Source: CAYJGJ01 sp964367585 (GTDB lineage: Bacteria; Bacillota; Clostridia; Peptostreptococcales; Anaerovoracaceae). Taken from it: a DNA stretch of 64,000 bases. The notes beneath the pieces were generated by a model. The model saw only the letters and a program-made list of their open reading frames with translations, ran no database searches and was not told the DNA's origin. Both the position numbers and the translations under genes were made by a program. The stretch covers positions 310,001-374,000 of the forward strand of contig CAYIYH010000001.1 of the NCBI GenBank assembly GCA_964367585.1, read 5' to 3'. Positions 44,101-53,809 of the stretch are shown here, in pieces; the stretch's first letter is position 1, and the number at the start of each line of letters is the position of its first letter.

Positions 44101-44907
44101 TTATTTAACAAATCCCGATGGCATAATTTTTTTATAGTTAGAATCTAAATGAGATATCGTTTCAGAATGCCCAATAAATAAATATCCACCCTGCTTAGTT
44201 GCATCATAAAACCTTCTTATCAATTCATTTTTTGTTTCATTATCAAAATAAATCATTACATTTCTGCAAAAAATCACATCAAATTTTGCTTTAAATTTTA
44301 TTGGATCCATCAGATTAAAAGTTCTATAAATTACATTTTCCTTAAGGGTTGGCTTTACTGTATATATATCTCTATTTTTATCGTAAATAAAATAGTCCCT
44401 TTTCCATTCTTTTGATACATCTCGCAACGTGCTTGCACTATATACTCCTTCTTGCGCAGTCTTCAAGACTTTTTGTGATATGTCGGTCGCAAGAACTCTA
44501 GTATCCCATTTACCCGGTTTGTCTTGGAAATAATCCTTCATAATCATGGATAAAGTGTATGCTTCCTGCCCTGTAGAACATCCTGCACTCCAAACGGCGA
44601 GACTATTATTTGTAGTTTTCTTTTCTAATATCGGAAGGACGTGTTGCCTAAAATAATCGAAATGCTCAGTCTCTCGCATGAAGAATGTATAATTTGTGGT
44701 CAAGCTATTAATCATCAAGTCAATGTCTTCTTGGTTATTGTTGTTAATAACACAGTCGACAAATTGAGCAAAATTTGCGAAGTTTCTTCTTCTAAGCGGG
44801 TTCTCTAATCGACTAGCAACCAAATCACGTTTTTTCTCTATTTCAATTCCATAATTTGACCTTACAAAATGCACAAGCCTATTAAAGTCCTTATCTTCTA
44901 TATGCAT
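44101..44907 (-). CDS. cheR: chemotaxis protein methyltransferase
   Basis: Methylates receptor glutamates using S-adenosylmethionine. 268 residues: N-terminal helical domain (about 1-75) and SAM-binding domain with WSAGCSTGQEAYTLSM (about 105-120), then VLATDIS and IFCRNVMIYFD. Normal length for CheR. Between cheW and cheB. Confidence 0.96.
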   Translation of the reverse strand: MHIEDKDFNRLVHFVRSNYGIEIEKKRDLVASRLENPLRRRNFANFAQFVDCVINNNNQEDIDLMINSLTTNYTFFMRETEHFDYFRQHVLPILEKKTTNNSLAVWSAGCSTGQEAYTLSMIMKDYFQDKPGKWDTRVLATDISQKVLKTAQEGVYSASTLRDVSKEWKRDYFIYDKNRDIYTVKPTLKENVIYRTFNLMDPIKFKAKFDVIFCRNVMIYFDNETKNELIRRFYDATKQGGYLFIGHSETISHLDSNYKKIMPSGFVK

Positions 44908-44915
44908 AATACACC

Positions 44916-45419
44916 TTATTCTATATTATCCATTAGGAGAACTTTGCTGCAATCCAATAGGAACACGACAGTTTGATCTTCTAGTGTCAACATTCCTTCC
45001 GCCAATCCACTTGAATCTTCTGTAGGGATATCCTTCCTAGAAGACATTTTGATATCCAATACTTGCAATACTTCGTCCACTGTTATGCCAAACATATTTC
45101 CCTCCACATCAAGGATGATTGTGCATGTTGTGTCTGTATATTCCTGAGGGGCTTTTCCCATGCGCTCTCGCAGATCTATTATTGGTAGTACTTGTCCTCT
45201 CAAATTAATAACGCCTTTTACGAAATCAGGAACAAGTGGCATAGACCTTACCATATAATTTGTTATTATTTCGACTACATACGAAGCTTCCGCACCAAAG
45301 ATTAAATCATCAGATTTAAAAGTCAAAAACCTACACATGTCTCTCTCGATAGATTTTTCATAATCTTCCATCATTTCATAGTCCATATCATCAAGATCTA
45401 CATTGGCTAAATTTCCCAT
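44916..45419 (-). CDS. cheW: chemotaxis coupling protein
   Basis: Links receptors and CheA. 167 residues with the CheW fold: FGAEASYVVEII, VPDFVKGVINLRGQVLPIIDLR and VDEVLQV. An extra acidic N-terminus of about 25 residues precedes the core. Its ATG lies two bases after the cheA stop. Confidence 0.95.
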   Translation of the reverse strand: MGNLANVDLDDMDYEMMEDYEKSIERDMCRFLTFKSDDLIFGAEASYVVEIITNYMVRSMPLVPDFVKGVINLRGQVLPIIDLRERMGKAPQEYTDTTCTIILDVEGNMFGITVDEVLQVLDIKMSSRKDIPTEDSSGLAEGMLTLEDQTVVFLLDCSKVLLMDNIE

Positions 45420-45421
45420 GA

Positions 45422-47587
45422 CTATTCTCCATTCCTACTTGTTTGATTATGGGAGTTTAAGATATTTACTGCATCAAGTATTACACTTATATCTCCATTC
45501 CCCATTATAGAACATCCACTTATTCCAGCTTCTTTTACCTTGAATGTACTTAAATATGGTGGGAGTGGCTTCACGACTACTTGCTTCTCTCCGATTAACT
45601 CATCTACTAGTAAACAAAAGGCATTGTCTCCTGCCTCAAGCCACATTATTATTCCCTCGTCTACTGTAGGACAGTTTGTAGGTATTCCAAAGTGGTTACT
45701 CAGCCTAACGAGTGGATAAAATTCACCCATAAATGGAACTATTTCATTTCCTGATGCATCCCGGAGCACGTCTTCTTCAGACGCTTTAAATGACTGCTTT
45801 ATGTTTTGAATTGGAATTGTGAATCCTGCATCACCAACATTTATTTCCATACCAGACACGATTGCGAGCGTGAGTGGTATCTTGAATATAAATGTAGAAC
45901 CCTTTCCTACTCGGTTTTCAATGTGCAAAGTACCGCCAATAGTTTCTAGATTTTTCCTTACGACGTCCATTCCAACGCCTCTGCCAGAATACTGCGTGAC
46001 ATCCGAATTCATTGAGAAACCAGGCGCCATGATAAGCTCTAATTTTTCTTTTTCTGTATATGCCTCCGCAGGCTTAGTCAGTATACCTCTTTTTTCCGCC
46101 TTAGCAAGAACAGCGTCAGTATTTATCCCCCTACCATCATCACTAATAGAAATAATGACATCGCTTCCCATGTGCTTTGCTGATAATGTAACTTCCCCTT
46201 GCGGATCTTTACCTACGGCAATTCTATCGTCGCTAGATTCTTCAATCCCATGGTCCATCGCATTACGAATGACATGCATAAGTGGGTCTCCAATGCTGTC
46301 TACTATCGTCTTATCAACTTCGGCATCTCCGCCTATCATGGACAACCTTACATCTTTGCCTAGAGATTTTGCCATGTCTCGCACAATTCTATTCATCTTT
46401 TGGAAAACACCAGAAATCGGAACCATTCTTAGTGACATTGCTATGTCTTGCAAATCGTCTGTGAGCTTGCGGAGCATAGAAGTCGATTTTGTAAATCCAT
46501 CTAACTTAAGGTTTTTCAATTCGGGCGAATCTATTACCATAGATTCTGTAATAACTATTTCACCCACTATTGCCATTAACTTATCTAATTTATCAAGATT
46601 AACACTTATCAAACTTTGCTTTGCATGCTTAGTACTATCTGCATTGCTAGCGGTTTGTTGATTTGAAGTTTCTTTTACCGATTCATTTTTTGTTGTTGGT
46701 GAAGTCTCAGACTTTGAAGTACTCGATGTTTTTTTATCTTCTACATTACTTTCCTTATCGGTCTCAGAATTAGATACAGGGTCATGAGAACCATATGCAG
46801 TATTAGTACTCACATTATAACTATGTATGTACGACATGCTTTCCATACTATCTATAGCCTGCTTGAGCGAACCCTCATCAAAAAATCCAACAAAGAACCC
46901 TTCCGCCTTTAGGAATTCACATGTGTCACTATTCGTCTCTACGTCAATAGGATAAAACTCGTGGTCTAAACCCGCATCTCGGAAACTATTGACTAAGATA
47001 AACGCGCGCAAATTTTCCATTCCACAGTCCTTGTCAAAAATGATGTGTAAGACATACGGTGCATTTACCCTCACTATATTTGAATTGACATCGCCATCCA
47101 TTGAATTTTGCTCGTCACTAACTTTCCCAGAATTTGGCGATTGGTTGTTTTTCGAAGAATTGCTTTCTGAGGGCGCTCCCTTTAGTTCACGAAGAAAATC
47201 ATCGATTTCCTCTATAAAATCCGAAACGTCATCACTAAGCGCTATGCCACCTTCGACTTTTTCTAAATCCCCTCTCATTCTATCCACCGATCTAAATAGA
47301 ATATCAAACAAAGTGTCTTTTTGCTGTTTAGTGAAAGCAGACATCCCGTTATCTCTAATGTCAAAGAACAAATCCTCTACATGGTGTGCAATTTCCATAA
47401 GCGGTTTAAATTCCATCATTGCAGAGGATCCTTTAATCGTATGCATACTGCGAAAAATCTCGTTAATCTCATCTTGTGTAAAATCACCCGTCTTTTCGGA
47501 ATCTATTAACATTTCATCCAAATTTTCAATCAACATATTCGATTCGAACAAATACGTTTCCAGAAGACTATCCATTCCATTGCTCAT
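45422..47587 (-). CDS. cheA: chemotaxis histidine kinase
   Basis: Autophosphorylating kinase feeding CheY and CheB. 721 residues: P1 Hpt domain with phospho-acceptor H49 in RSMHTIKGSSAM, a variable linker, a P2-like domain (about 175-255), a Ser/Thr/Lys-rich spacer (about 270-320), the dimerisation helix pair, the ATPase with N-box DHGIE, G1 DDGRGI and G2 GRGVGMDVV, and a C-terminal CheW-like domain. All catalytic boxes are intact. First gene of the minus-strand che run, AAAGGTGG before the ATG. Confidence 0.97.
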   Translation of the reverse strand: MSNGMDSLLETYLFESNMLIENLDEMLIDSEKTGDFTQDEINEIFRSMHTIKGSSAMMEFKPLMEIAHHVEDLFFDIRDNGMSAFTKQQKDTLFDILFRSVDRMRGDLEKVEGGIALSDDVSDFIEEIDDFLRELKGAPSESNSSKNNQSPNSGKVSDEQNSMDGDVNSNIVRVNAPYVLHIIFDKDCGMENLRAFILVNSFRDAGLDHEFYPIDVETNSDTCEFLKAEGFFVGFFDEGSLKQAIDSMESMSYIHSYNVSTNTAYGSHDPVSNSETDKESNVEDKKTSSTSKSETSPTTKNESVKETSNQQTASNADSTKHAKQSLISVNLDKLDKLMAIVGEIVITESMVIDSPELKNLKLDGFTKSTSMLRKLTDDLQDIAMSLRMVPISGVFQKMNRIVRDMAKSLGKDVRLSMIGGDAEVDKTIVDSIGDPLMHVIRNAMDHGIEESSDDRIAVGKDPQGEVTLSAKHMGSDVIISISDDGRGINTDAVLAKAEKRGILTKPAEAYTEKEKLELIMAPGFSMNSDVTQYSGRGVGMDVVRKNLETIGGTLHIENRVGKGSTFIFKIPLTLAIVSGMEINVGDAGFTIPIQNIKQSFKASEEDVLRDASGNEIVPFMGEFYPLVRLSNHFGIPTNCPTVDEGIIMWLEAGDNAFCLLVDELIGEKQVVVKPLPPYLSTFKVKEAGISGCSIMGNGDISVILDAVNILNSHNQTSRNGE

Positions 47588-47725
47588 ATTATTACACCAC
47601 CTTTAATCTGTCTCTCGTTAGGTTATTATATGTGACTAATAAAATTCATTTTTACTAAGTTATTTGCTAAGTCATTCACAAGATTTAATCGTAAAATCCA
47701 CGCAAAATCGAACATTCTTTTTAAG

Positions 47726-47754
47726 TTGTATATTTTTGCTTTATATGATATTAT
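47726..47754 (+). promoter_or_regulatory. promoter of the FliK-like/FlhB2 pair
   Basis: TTGTAT (47726-47731), 17-base spacer, TATTAT (47749-47754), about 55 bases before the start at 47809 with TTGGAG. Confidence 0.65.
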
Positions 47755-47808
47755 ACTACTAATATCAACAACTGTCAAACTGATTATTGTAGAATACTTG
47801 GAGTTTTT

Positions 47809-49248
47809 ATGGCAAATGTACTCAAAATTACTACCCCGAATATCACACACAATCAATCTCAGCAAACTAGAACTACTGTCGATCGCAATATCGCAAGTGA
47901 TATACAAGGACCAATTCAACCAAGCAGGGTATTAAAACCCGATGCGCGTAGTGATTCTACGGGACAAGAGCAAGGAATTGGTCGACATTTTAGATATGAA
48001 TCAAACTACCAAAATTTCATAAAGCAGGTACAATCTTTCCCGACCGTGTCCGAGGGGTTTGCGAAGCTCTTTTTTGAGCGTTTTGCAACGATCGCTACGT
48101 CCGGTCTATCAAAAGGGTTTGCAGATGAACTTGCTTCTTTCTTTGATTTTTCCAACATTTCCATCGAAAACATGCCAGCTTTTTTAAAGCAACAAATGGT
48201 AGTTTCTTCAAGATTTCAAGGTGCTTTCTTTAACTTGCTACGACAAGTAATGGATCAGACTAATTCCGTTGAGTTAAAGTCGGATATACTCAACTTCCTA
48301 AAGACATACACCGATATGTCCGAAAGTTCACACCTGTTAAAGCAAATTGACACATTAATCGAAAACATTAGCGCTAGGCTTTACCCAAACGAAAAGTCCG
48401 AATTGTCGCTACTCAGGAATTCTCTGTTGGCACAATCTAATTCCCCATCGGAAGAGGCAATCACTGCTAATTCGAAACTTCTCAAGGAAAGCATACTGCC
48501 TTTTTTGAACAAGTTCGTATCATCTACACACGACAGAGGAGAATTGCGTGATCAAGTGGCGTTGCTATCTTCTCTCATCGCTCGCCATGAAAACAGTCTT
48601 CCATCTAGGGTAATAGCTGCATTTGAAACACTACTCGGATATCAAGGAATGCAGCAATCATTTACTAATCTTGATAGCAATATTTTACTTCAAGTACTGC
48701 AAAATACTGATTTTGAAAAACAATCACGGAACCGCGCTTGGCAAGAAAATTTTATTCATCTCATTGAAAGTGGGATAAAAGGTGGTGCCGGAATTGACAA
48801 TGTATCTGTTTTTAAAAATTTATTGCAATCATTTTTGCTCAATGAAAGTGTGTATATGCCGCTTCAACATATTATCTTTCCTATGCAATCCGAAAATAGA
48901 AATATGTTTGCACAGATGTGGATAGACCCTAACGCAGAAGGTAATTCAAGATACGCGGATCCTAATAGTAGAGCCATCCAAGGATTATTAAAATTTGATA
49001 TACAAGATTTAGGATTTTTTGATTTGTTTTTTATCTATCAAGACAGTAATATCAAACTTCAGCTCAGTTGTCCGCCGTCTCTTCCGATTTCTGAGCAAAC
49101 GATACAAGCCGACTTAGCACAATTACTAGCTGCCAACAATATTAGAGCAGAAGAACTATATATAGAAAAAACGGATATTTCTATTCCTATTTCTACTGCT
49201 TTTCCAAAAATATTTGAAAGAGAGAATGCAATTAATGTCAAAATTTAA
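47809..49248 (+). CDS. FliK-like/YlqG-like protein
   Basis: 479 residues, not well conserved. The order next to an FlhB C-terminal paralogue matches ylqG-ylqH of Bacillus. The N-terminus is polar and disordered (about 1-60), the middle helical, and the end DLGFFDLFFIYQDSNIKLQ then a helix and a final beta strand resembles the hook-length control domain (Flg_hook) of FliK. It may interact with the export gate or with the small FlhB paralogue. Classical FliK is not otherwise seen in the window. Confidence 0.6.
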   Translation: MANVLKITTPNITHNQSQQTRTTVDRNIASDIQGPIQPSRVLKPDARSDSTGQEQGIGRHFRYESNYQNFIKQVQSFPTVSEGFAKLFFERFATIATSGLSKGFADELASFFDFSNISIENMPAFLKQQMVVSSRFQGAFFNLLRQVMDQTNSVELKSDILNFLKTYTDMSESSHLLKQIDTLIENISARLYPNEKSELSLLRNSLLAQSNSPSEEAITANSKLLKESILPFLNKFVSSTHDRGELRDQVALLSSLIARHENSLPSRVIAAFETLLGYQGMQQSFTNLDSNILLQVLQNTDFEKQSRNRAWQENFIHLIESGIKGGAGIDNVSVFKNLLQSFLLNESVYMPLQHIIFPMQSENRNMFAQMWIDPNAEGNSRYADPNSRAIQGLLKFDIQDLGFFDLFFIYQDSNIKLQLSCPPSLPISEQTIQADLAQLLAANNIRAEELYIEKTDISIPISTAFPKIFERENAINVKI

Positions 49249-49567
49249 TAGTGTACTAAATCAAAAAGCTGTTGCACTTTCGTACGATGAATCAAAACAA
49301 GCAGCACCGATTATCGTTGCTGCGGGAAGTGGATACACTGCAACAAAAATTATGGAGATAGCTAACCAAAATAATATTCCAATTTACGAAGATAATTCGC
49401 TTGCAACTATGCTTTCCCAATTAGAATTAGGGCAGGAAATACCCGAAGAATTATATAAAACTATCGTAGATATATACGTATATTTTCTAAACTACATACC
49501 AAAACATCAAGATGAAAAAAGTGCCGAGGTTGATGATACTCCCCCAGCACTTGGTACAGATATTTAA
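49235..49567 (+). CDS. FlhB C-terminal-domain paralogue (FlhB2/YlqH type)
   Basis: 110 residues from the ATG at 49235, overlapping the upstream gene by 14 bases; ATG at 49226 or TTG at 49214 are alternatives. It corresponds to the FlhB cytoplasmic domain: QKAVALSYDESKQAAPIIVAAGSG and IPIYEDNSLATMLSQLELGQEIPEELY. The self-cleaving N-P-T-H of real FlhB is not present here. Function in export substrate switching is suspected for the family but not settled. Confidence 0.85.
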   Translation: MSKFNSVLNQKAVALSYDESKQAAPIIVAAGSGYTATKIMEIANQNNIPIYEDNSLATMLSQLELGQEIPEELYKTIVDIYVYFLNYIPKHQDEKSAEVDDTPPALGTDI

Positions 49568-49634
49568 AACATACTATATTAATAATATATAACGAACTTA
49601 TTCTTTCTCAAAAATTCCTGCCGCTTTTAACAGG

Positions 49635-49666
49635 AAAGTGCTAGACAATAAATGCTACACTTTTTT
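49635..49666 (+). terminator. terminator overlapping the csrA 3' end
   Basis: Imperfect stem AAAGTG-c-TAG with CTA-CAC-TTT (49635-49644, 49655-49663) and a T-run at 49661-49666. It ends the FlhB2 transcript and overlaps the convergent csrA stop. Confidence 0.6.
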
Positions 49667-49891
49667 GATCAGTTTTGTACTAAGTTCCTTTAGTCTTTCT
49701 ATGTCAGTTTTTGACGTTACTGCTTCCTCGTTAACTTTCGCAGCTTCAATCAACTCTTTTCGAAAAACTTTAACCTCTCTAGGCGCTTCTATGGCCAATC
49801 TAACCGAATCACCGCTAATTTCATGCACGATAATCTCGATGTCATCCCCAACCATTATAGATTGACTTTTTTTTCTATGTAATACTAGCAT
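49655..49891 (-). CDS. csrA: carbon storage regulator CsrA
   Basis: RNA-binding translational repressor of flagellin and other mRNAs. 78 residues from the ATG at 49891 (MLVLHRKKSQSIMVGD, the standard CsrA start); the seven-residue extension to 49912 lies inside fliW and is rejected. Key RNA contacts LVLHRK and the conserved IEAPREVKVFRKE are present. It follows fliW by one base, so the two are translationally linked, as is usual for this antagonist pair. Confidence 0.97.
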   Translation of the reverse strand: MLVLHRKKSQSIMVGDDIEIIVHEISGDSVRLAIEAPREVKVFRKELIEAAKVNEEAVTSKTDIERLKELSTKLIKKV

Positions 49892-49892
49892 T

Positions 49893-50318
49893 TTACGATT
49901 CCTCGACTTCAACTTTTTCTAATTTATGCCGTAGCATATACTCTTGTGTATCGAGTATTGTTTGGATAGCTTTGCGAGTCTTTGTGTTGACCACTATTGG
50001 ACACTTCATGTTTACAGTGCTGTCTTTCACATATTCATGAAGTGTACATATCACGAAATATGACAAATCCTCTTCGTTGTTCGTTCCTAACTTTCGGTAG
50101 TCTTCTTCCGATAAAACAGGAGCATAGCTCTCATCTAGCTTAAAAGGATTCATAATAAAAAATGAAATCTCTGCATCATCGACACTATAAAAGTACAATG
50201 CATCGTGATTATTTTCATCTAGAGGTAATGGAATAAATTTTTTATGTTGCTCGAATCCGAACATTCCATCATCAAGTATTATTAGTTCGTTTTCGTCATA
50301 AAATTTGTCTAACTTCAT
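49893..50318 (-). CDS. fliW: flagellar assembly factor FliW
   Basis: Binds flagellin and CsrA to control flagellin synthesis. 141 residues; the family pattern DDGMFGFEQHKKFIPLPLD near 16-34, FFIMNPFKLDESY and the CPIVVNTKTRKAIQ end are visible. Start behind AGGAGAG. Flagellin itself is not in the window. Confidence 0.96.
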   Translation of the reverse strand: MKLDKFYDENELIILDDGMFGFEQHKKFIPLPLDENNHDALYFYSVDDAEISFFIMNPFKLDESYAPVLSEEDYRKLGTNNEEDLSYFVICTLHEYVKDSTVNMKCPIVVNTKTRKAIQTILDTQEYMLRHKLEKVEVEES

Positions 50319-50330
50319 ATATTTGCTCTC

Positions 50331-50942
50331 CTACGCCATCTCATCTAGAACCGATCCATTAGCATCTGTCCTAGGCGGAACATAAATAGGCGCACCTACA
50401 TATTCTATCGTTACAGAAGGATTTTGCGTTATCATTAACTCTATAGCTCCAGGAATAAATTCAACCGTACCACTATTGATTCTTGCGTCGAATTTCAGTT
50501 TATCCATTTCATATTTTACCGAAATCTCCGGTGGAGTCCAATCGATTTCCGGACCAACGCTAGGCAGAAAATCTATGTTAAACTGTCCTGTTGGTAGTTC
50601 TAATCTACTTGCTAGCATACTATTAATCGTCTCATTTCCTTCTCCTGGCTTACTCCAAGTCATTTGAGTTATTTCATCACTATATCTATTACCAGCATCA
50701 AAAGAAGCTTGATTCCCTTTGGATGCAGCTTGGACTACAGATGTCATAGCTGTCGGAGTTATTGAATTTCGTGCATCATATGTATCCATATTAAGTCTGA
50801 CAGGTTCGCTTCTAATTCGAAGGCCTCCTTCATCCCTTGATATAGCAATTCTTGCCTCTCCTTTTCGTCGTTCAACACGAGCATCTGTAATTTTCATTTC
50901 GTACTCAATCGGAACTGTCGTGATTTTAATTAGTTGCTCCAT
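50331..50942 (-). CDS. YviE-like protein (DUF6470)
   Basis: 203 residues with no signal peptide. It occupies the place of yviE between flgL and fliW in Bacillus and Clostridia and matches that family in length and in the INSG-x-V-x-F-x-PG-x-IEL and V-x-I-x-Y-x-G-x-P-x-Y-x-PP features. Function unknown. AAGGGGG precedes the ATG. Confidence 0.8.
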   Translation of the reverse strand: MEQLIKITTVPIEYEMKITDARVERRKGEARIAISRDEGGLRIRSEPVRLNMDTYDARNSITPTAMTSVVQAASKGNQASFDAGNRYSDEITQMTWSKPGEGNETINSMLASRLELPTGQFNIDFLPSVGPEIDWTPPEISVKYEMDKLKFDARINSGTVEFIPGAIELMITQNPSVTIEYVGAPIYVPPRTDANGSVLDEMA

Positions 50943-51048
50943 TATAACCCCCTTAAAAAATTTATTATATTATCATTTTCCTAATACTCTAGTTTGTTTC
51001 ACTATTTACACTTTATTATTTCTTCGTATCTCACACGCCTGTCGTCGG

Positions 51049-52086
51049 TTATTGCACGAAATCTAGCAACGATGGAGAAAGAATACTTGTGCCTATCTTA
51101 AGTGTTGCATTATAAAGATATTGTGAATATGAAAAGTTTAATATAGCCTCGGCTTCATCAATGTTAACGGTTGTATCAAATTGCTCGATTATATTAAGTT
51201 CCTCTGATTCTAAGTTGCTTAATGTTGTCTCCATGAATTTTGATTTAGTACCAATTTCAGTAAATGTAACACGCAATTCATCTGCTTTGGCTGTATATTT
51301 TTCCCAAAGCATCTCATATTCCCCCCTGTTGAAGTTAGGATCTTCGAGAATATCGGCCATTTCTCCCATAATAAGAATCATATTATTGGTAACACCATTA
51401 GCATCGTGACCATATCCAACGACATTTATTCCCGGCATTGATGCATCGAATGCTGTAGACGCAACAACAGCACCCGCATTGGGATTAGGAGTAACTCCAT
51501 CTGCCAGGAATTCAGGCTCAAATTCCAATCCTATCCCAAAATCGATAAAGCTCGTTTCTGCCGCCATTTCGTCCAATGCTGCTTGTGAAGCAGGATCGCT
51601 TAGGCTAAGACCTCTGTATAGTACATCCCCCGTGTCTGTTAATTCGAAAGGAGCTTCGTTTCCTTCAGAGCCACCTCCCGCCATTACATAAGCGTTTCCA
51701 AACTTTGCGTTTAGTGATTGTACCATTGACCGCTGCATTTCTCGGAATGTAGCCGCATATTCCGTCCTAACGGATGAATTAGTATCGTTCAACGCTTCCA
51801 TACCATATTTTTTTGCAATTTCCTCTGCAATGTCATTTAGCTGCATTATTACATCTTCTTGTGTGTCTTGCCAGTCCATAGTGTTGCTGACAGATGCCTG
51901 ATAGTCCGCATTACGCGCAAATCTATTTTCCAGCAGTACGGCTCTAGCCGCAGATAATGGTTCCTCGTAGGAGGACATAAATTTTCTACCAGTCTCTACT
52001 TGATTCCTCGCTTGTGTTTGTTTGAGTAAAGAAGATTGTAATGAATTTTCATAATTCCTTCTCATCATATTGGTTGTTATTCTCAT
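51049..52086 (-). CDS. flgL: flagellar hook-associated protein 3
   Basis: Hook-filament junction protein. 345 residues, with flagellin-like N-terminal helices (RITTNMMRRNYENSLQSSL) and C-terminal helices (ESEELNIIEQFDTTVNIDEAEAILNFSYSQY in part). The variable middle part (about 150-250) is the domain exposed on the filament. AAGAAGG precedes the ATG. It lies 50 bases downstream of flgK. Confidence 0.95.
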   Translation of the reverse strand: MRITTNMMRRNYENSLQSSLLKQTQARNQVETGRKFMSSYEEPLSAARAVLLENRFARNADYQASVSNTMDWQDTQEDVIMQLNDIAEEIAKKYGMEALNDTNSSVRTEYAATFREMQRSMVQSLNAKFGNAYVMAGGGSEGNEAPFELTDTGDVLYRGLSLSDPASQAALDEMAAETSFIDFGIGLEFEPEFLADGVTPNPNAGAVVASTAFDASMPGINVVGYGHDANGVTNNMILIMGEMADILEDPNFNRGEYEMLWEKYTAKADELRVTFTEIGTKSKFMETTLSNLESEELNIIEQFDTTVNIDEAEAILNFSYSQYLYNATLKIGTSILSPSLLDFVQ

Positions 52087-52136
52087 GATTACCTTCTTTC
52101 ATGTATAGTATACTTATATCCTATATTTCGAATTAT

Positions 52137-53774
52137 CTATCTACCGACTACGCCTGTTCCATTGATTAATTTGTCTAATACTTCGTCCAATGTAGTCATC
52201 AACCTTGATGCTGCGTTGTACGACTGTTGGAATCTCATCATGTCAATTACTTCTTCATCTTGGTTGACACCAGATACAGCGTCTTTAGAATCAGAAATTC
52301 TATTTAGTACCGTAATTCTATTACTCAAAATTATTGACGAGGAACTTCTTTCAATTGCTTGGACATTTTGTATATTGTCATAAATCTCTTGTAGTGTCCC
52401 TGTAAAAACCGTCGTATCAGCGACTCCGTCATAGTCGGAGTCTATTTGGAAGTCATGTTCGTCTTTAGACAATGCACTTACCATTATTAATATGTTTTCG
52501 TATGAATTACTTCCCCCGGTTTGCGTTGCAGTTAATGTAACAGAACCATCTTTCCACTCTTCCGATATTTTAATATTAAGAGCCGTAAATTGTGTCGACC
52601 CATCTGTGGTAGTAAATAAGTCTTGCCTTGTAACCGTTGGTGGTGGGCCAGGATCTTGCTTTGCGTTCAAATCATTCATTGTCGTCGCAAGTCCATGAAT
52701 AAATGAATTCAACATTTGTTCATAATATCCAACACCTTTGATGTTTGTTCCATCGAAAATCTCAGCCTTATTCAGCATGTCCAATTTTCCCTTAAACAAC
52801 CCGTCTTGCATTACGTCGGATATGTCATATGGTGGACCAGCAGGCGCACCGGGAGGAGTGATAAAAGATATTGATGCTGGTTCGAGTGTTATCGTTGCAG
52901 GCACTGCAGGAGTACCATTAGTAGCAGGAGGTCCGGGCATTGGCAGTGTTTCGGGTGTTCCTTCTGTAAAGCTAAATGTCGATCCCTTATCGTCGTCTAT
53001 CAATGTATATTCTATTCCATTCGTGTCAGTAAATGTAATTTCTAGTAGATTAACCCTTGTATTGCCATCAGGAGAGTTATGATACTTAACCTCAATTGGC
53101 AAATATGTAGCCAACTCATCGATGAGCATATTTCTTTCATCCATAAGCTCTAGTGCAGGAGTACTTAGGACTTCACTATTTTTTATTGCTATATTTAGGT
53201 CGATAATTTTATCCAAAGTAATGTTTACGCTAGGTATCAGTGAATCTTGAAACTCGGATACCAATTCCGTATTAAGCTCTTCTACTTCTACGCCTTTTTG
53301 TCTTGCAATGTTAATTAATGTTTCAAATGCAGAACGAACCAAAACATCAGAAATTCCCTCGCTCGCTGTCGAAGGATTGGATATGCCATTTAATTGAGAA
53401 ATTACCTCGTTGAGGGCGTTTCGCACTGCTAAAGTATCAGTCTCATCGAAAATAGTACCAATTCTCTCCAAAGCAGCATCCATGGCATCCGCAGTTCCTA
53501 CTTTCGCAATTTGGTTGCGATATTGTACGTCTAAGTAAGGGTCTCTTATTTGTGTAACCCCTAACATTTCAACACCTTGTCCCACTCTCGAGTCATATAT
53601 TGACACGGTCGAACTTACTCCTGGTGGCATTATGCTTGCTAAATCCAGTCGCTGTCTCGTATATCCCGCAGTGTTAATGTTAGATAAATTGTGCCCAGCA
53701 ACATCTATTGCTCTTTGAGAGGCTTGCAACGCTCTTTGCGCCGTGCTAAAACCTATAAAAGTCGAAGTTATCAT
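52137..53774 (-). CDS. flgK: flagellar hook-associated protein 1
   Basis: Joins hook to filament. 545 residues: N-terminal rod-like motif ALQASQRAIDVAGHNLSNINTAGYTRQR (in part), a large middle region, and the C-terminal helix QQSYNAASRLMTTLDEVLDKLI. The segment around 275-300 is unusually Pro/Gly/Ala rich (GPPATNGTPAVPAT) and looks like an inserted low-complexity loop. Start behind GAGGAAA. Confidence 0.95.
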   Translation of the reverse strand: MITSTFIGFSTAQRALQASQRAIDVAGHNLSNINTAGYTRQRLDLASIMPPGVSSTVSIYDSRVGQGVEMLGVTQIRDPYLDVQYRNQIAKVGTADAMDAALERIGTIFDETDTLAVRNALNEVISQLNGISNPSTASEGISDVLVRSAFETLINIARQKGVEVEELNTELVSEFQDSLIPSVNITLDKIIDLNIAIKNSEVLSTPALELMDERNMLIDELATYLPIEVKYHNSPDGNTRVNLLEITFTDTNGIEYTLIDDDKGSTFSFTEGTPETLPMPGPPATNGTPAVPATITLEPASISFITPPGAPAGPPYDISDVMQDGLFKGKLDMLNKAEIFDGTNIKGVGYYEQMLNSFIHGLATTMNDLNAKQDPGPPPTVTRQDLFTTTDGSTQFTALNIKISEEWKDGSVTLTATQTGGSNSYENILIMVSALSKDEHDFQIDSDYDGVADTTVFTGTLQEIYDNIQNVQAIERSSSSIILSNRITVLNRISDSKDAVSGVNQDEEVIDMMRFQQSYNAASRLMTTLDEVLDKLINGTGVVGR

Positions 53775-53809
53775 TTGCTATTTCCTCTTTTCTTCATGAA
53801 AAATCATAA

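Noticed and set aside
45819..46661. 280-residue plus-strand open frame inside cheA
   Set aside because: Antisense to the kinase catalytic domain; no ribosome binding site and no family match.
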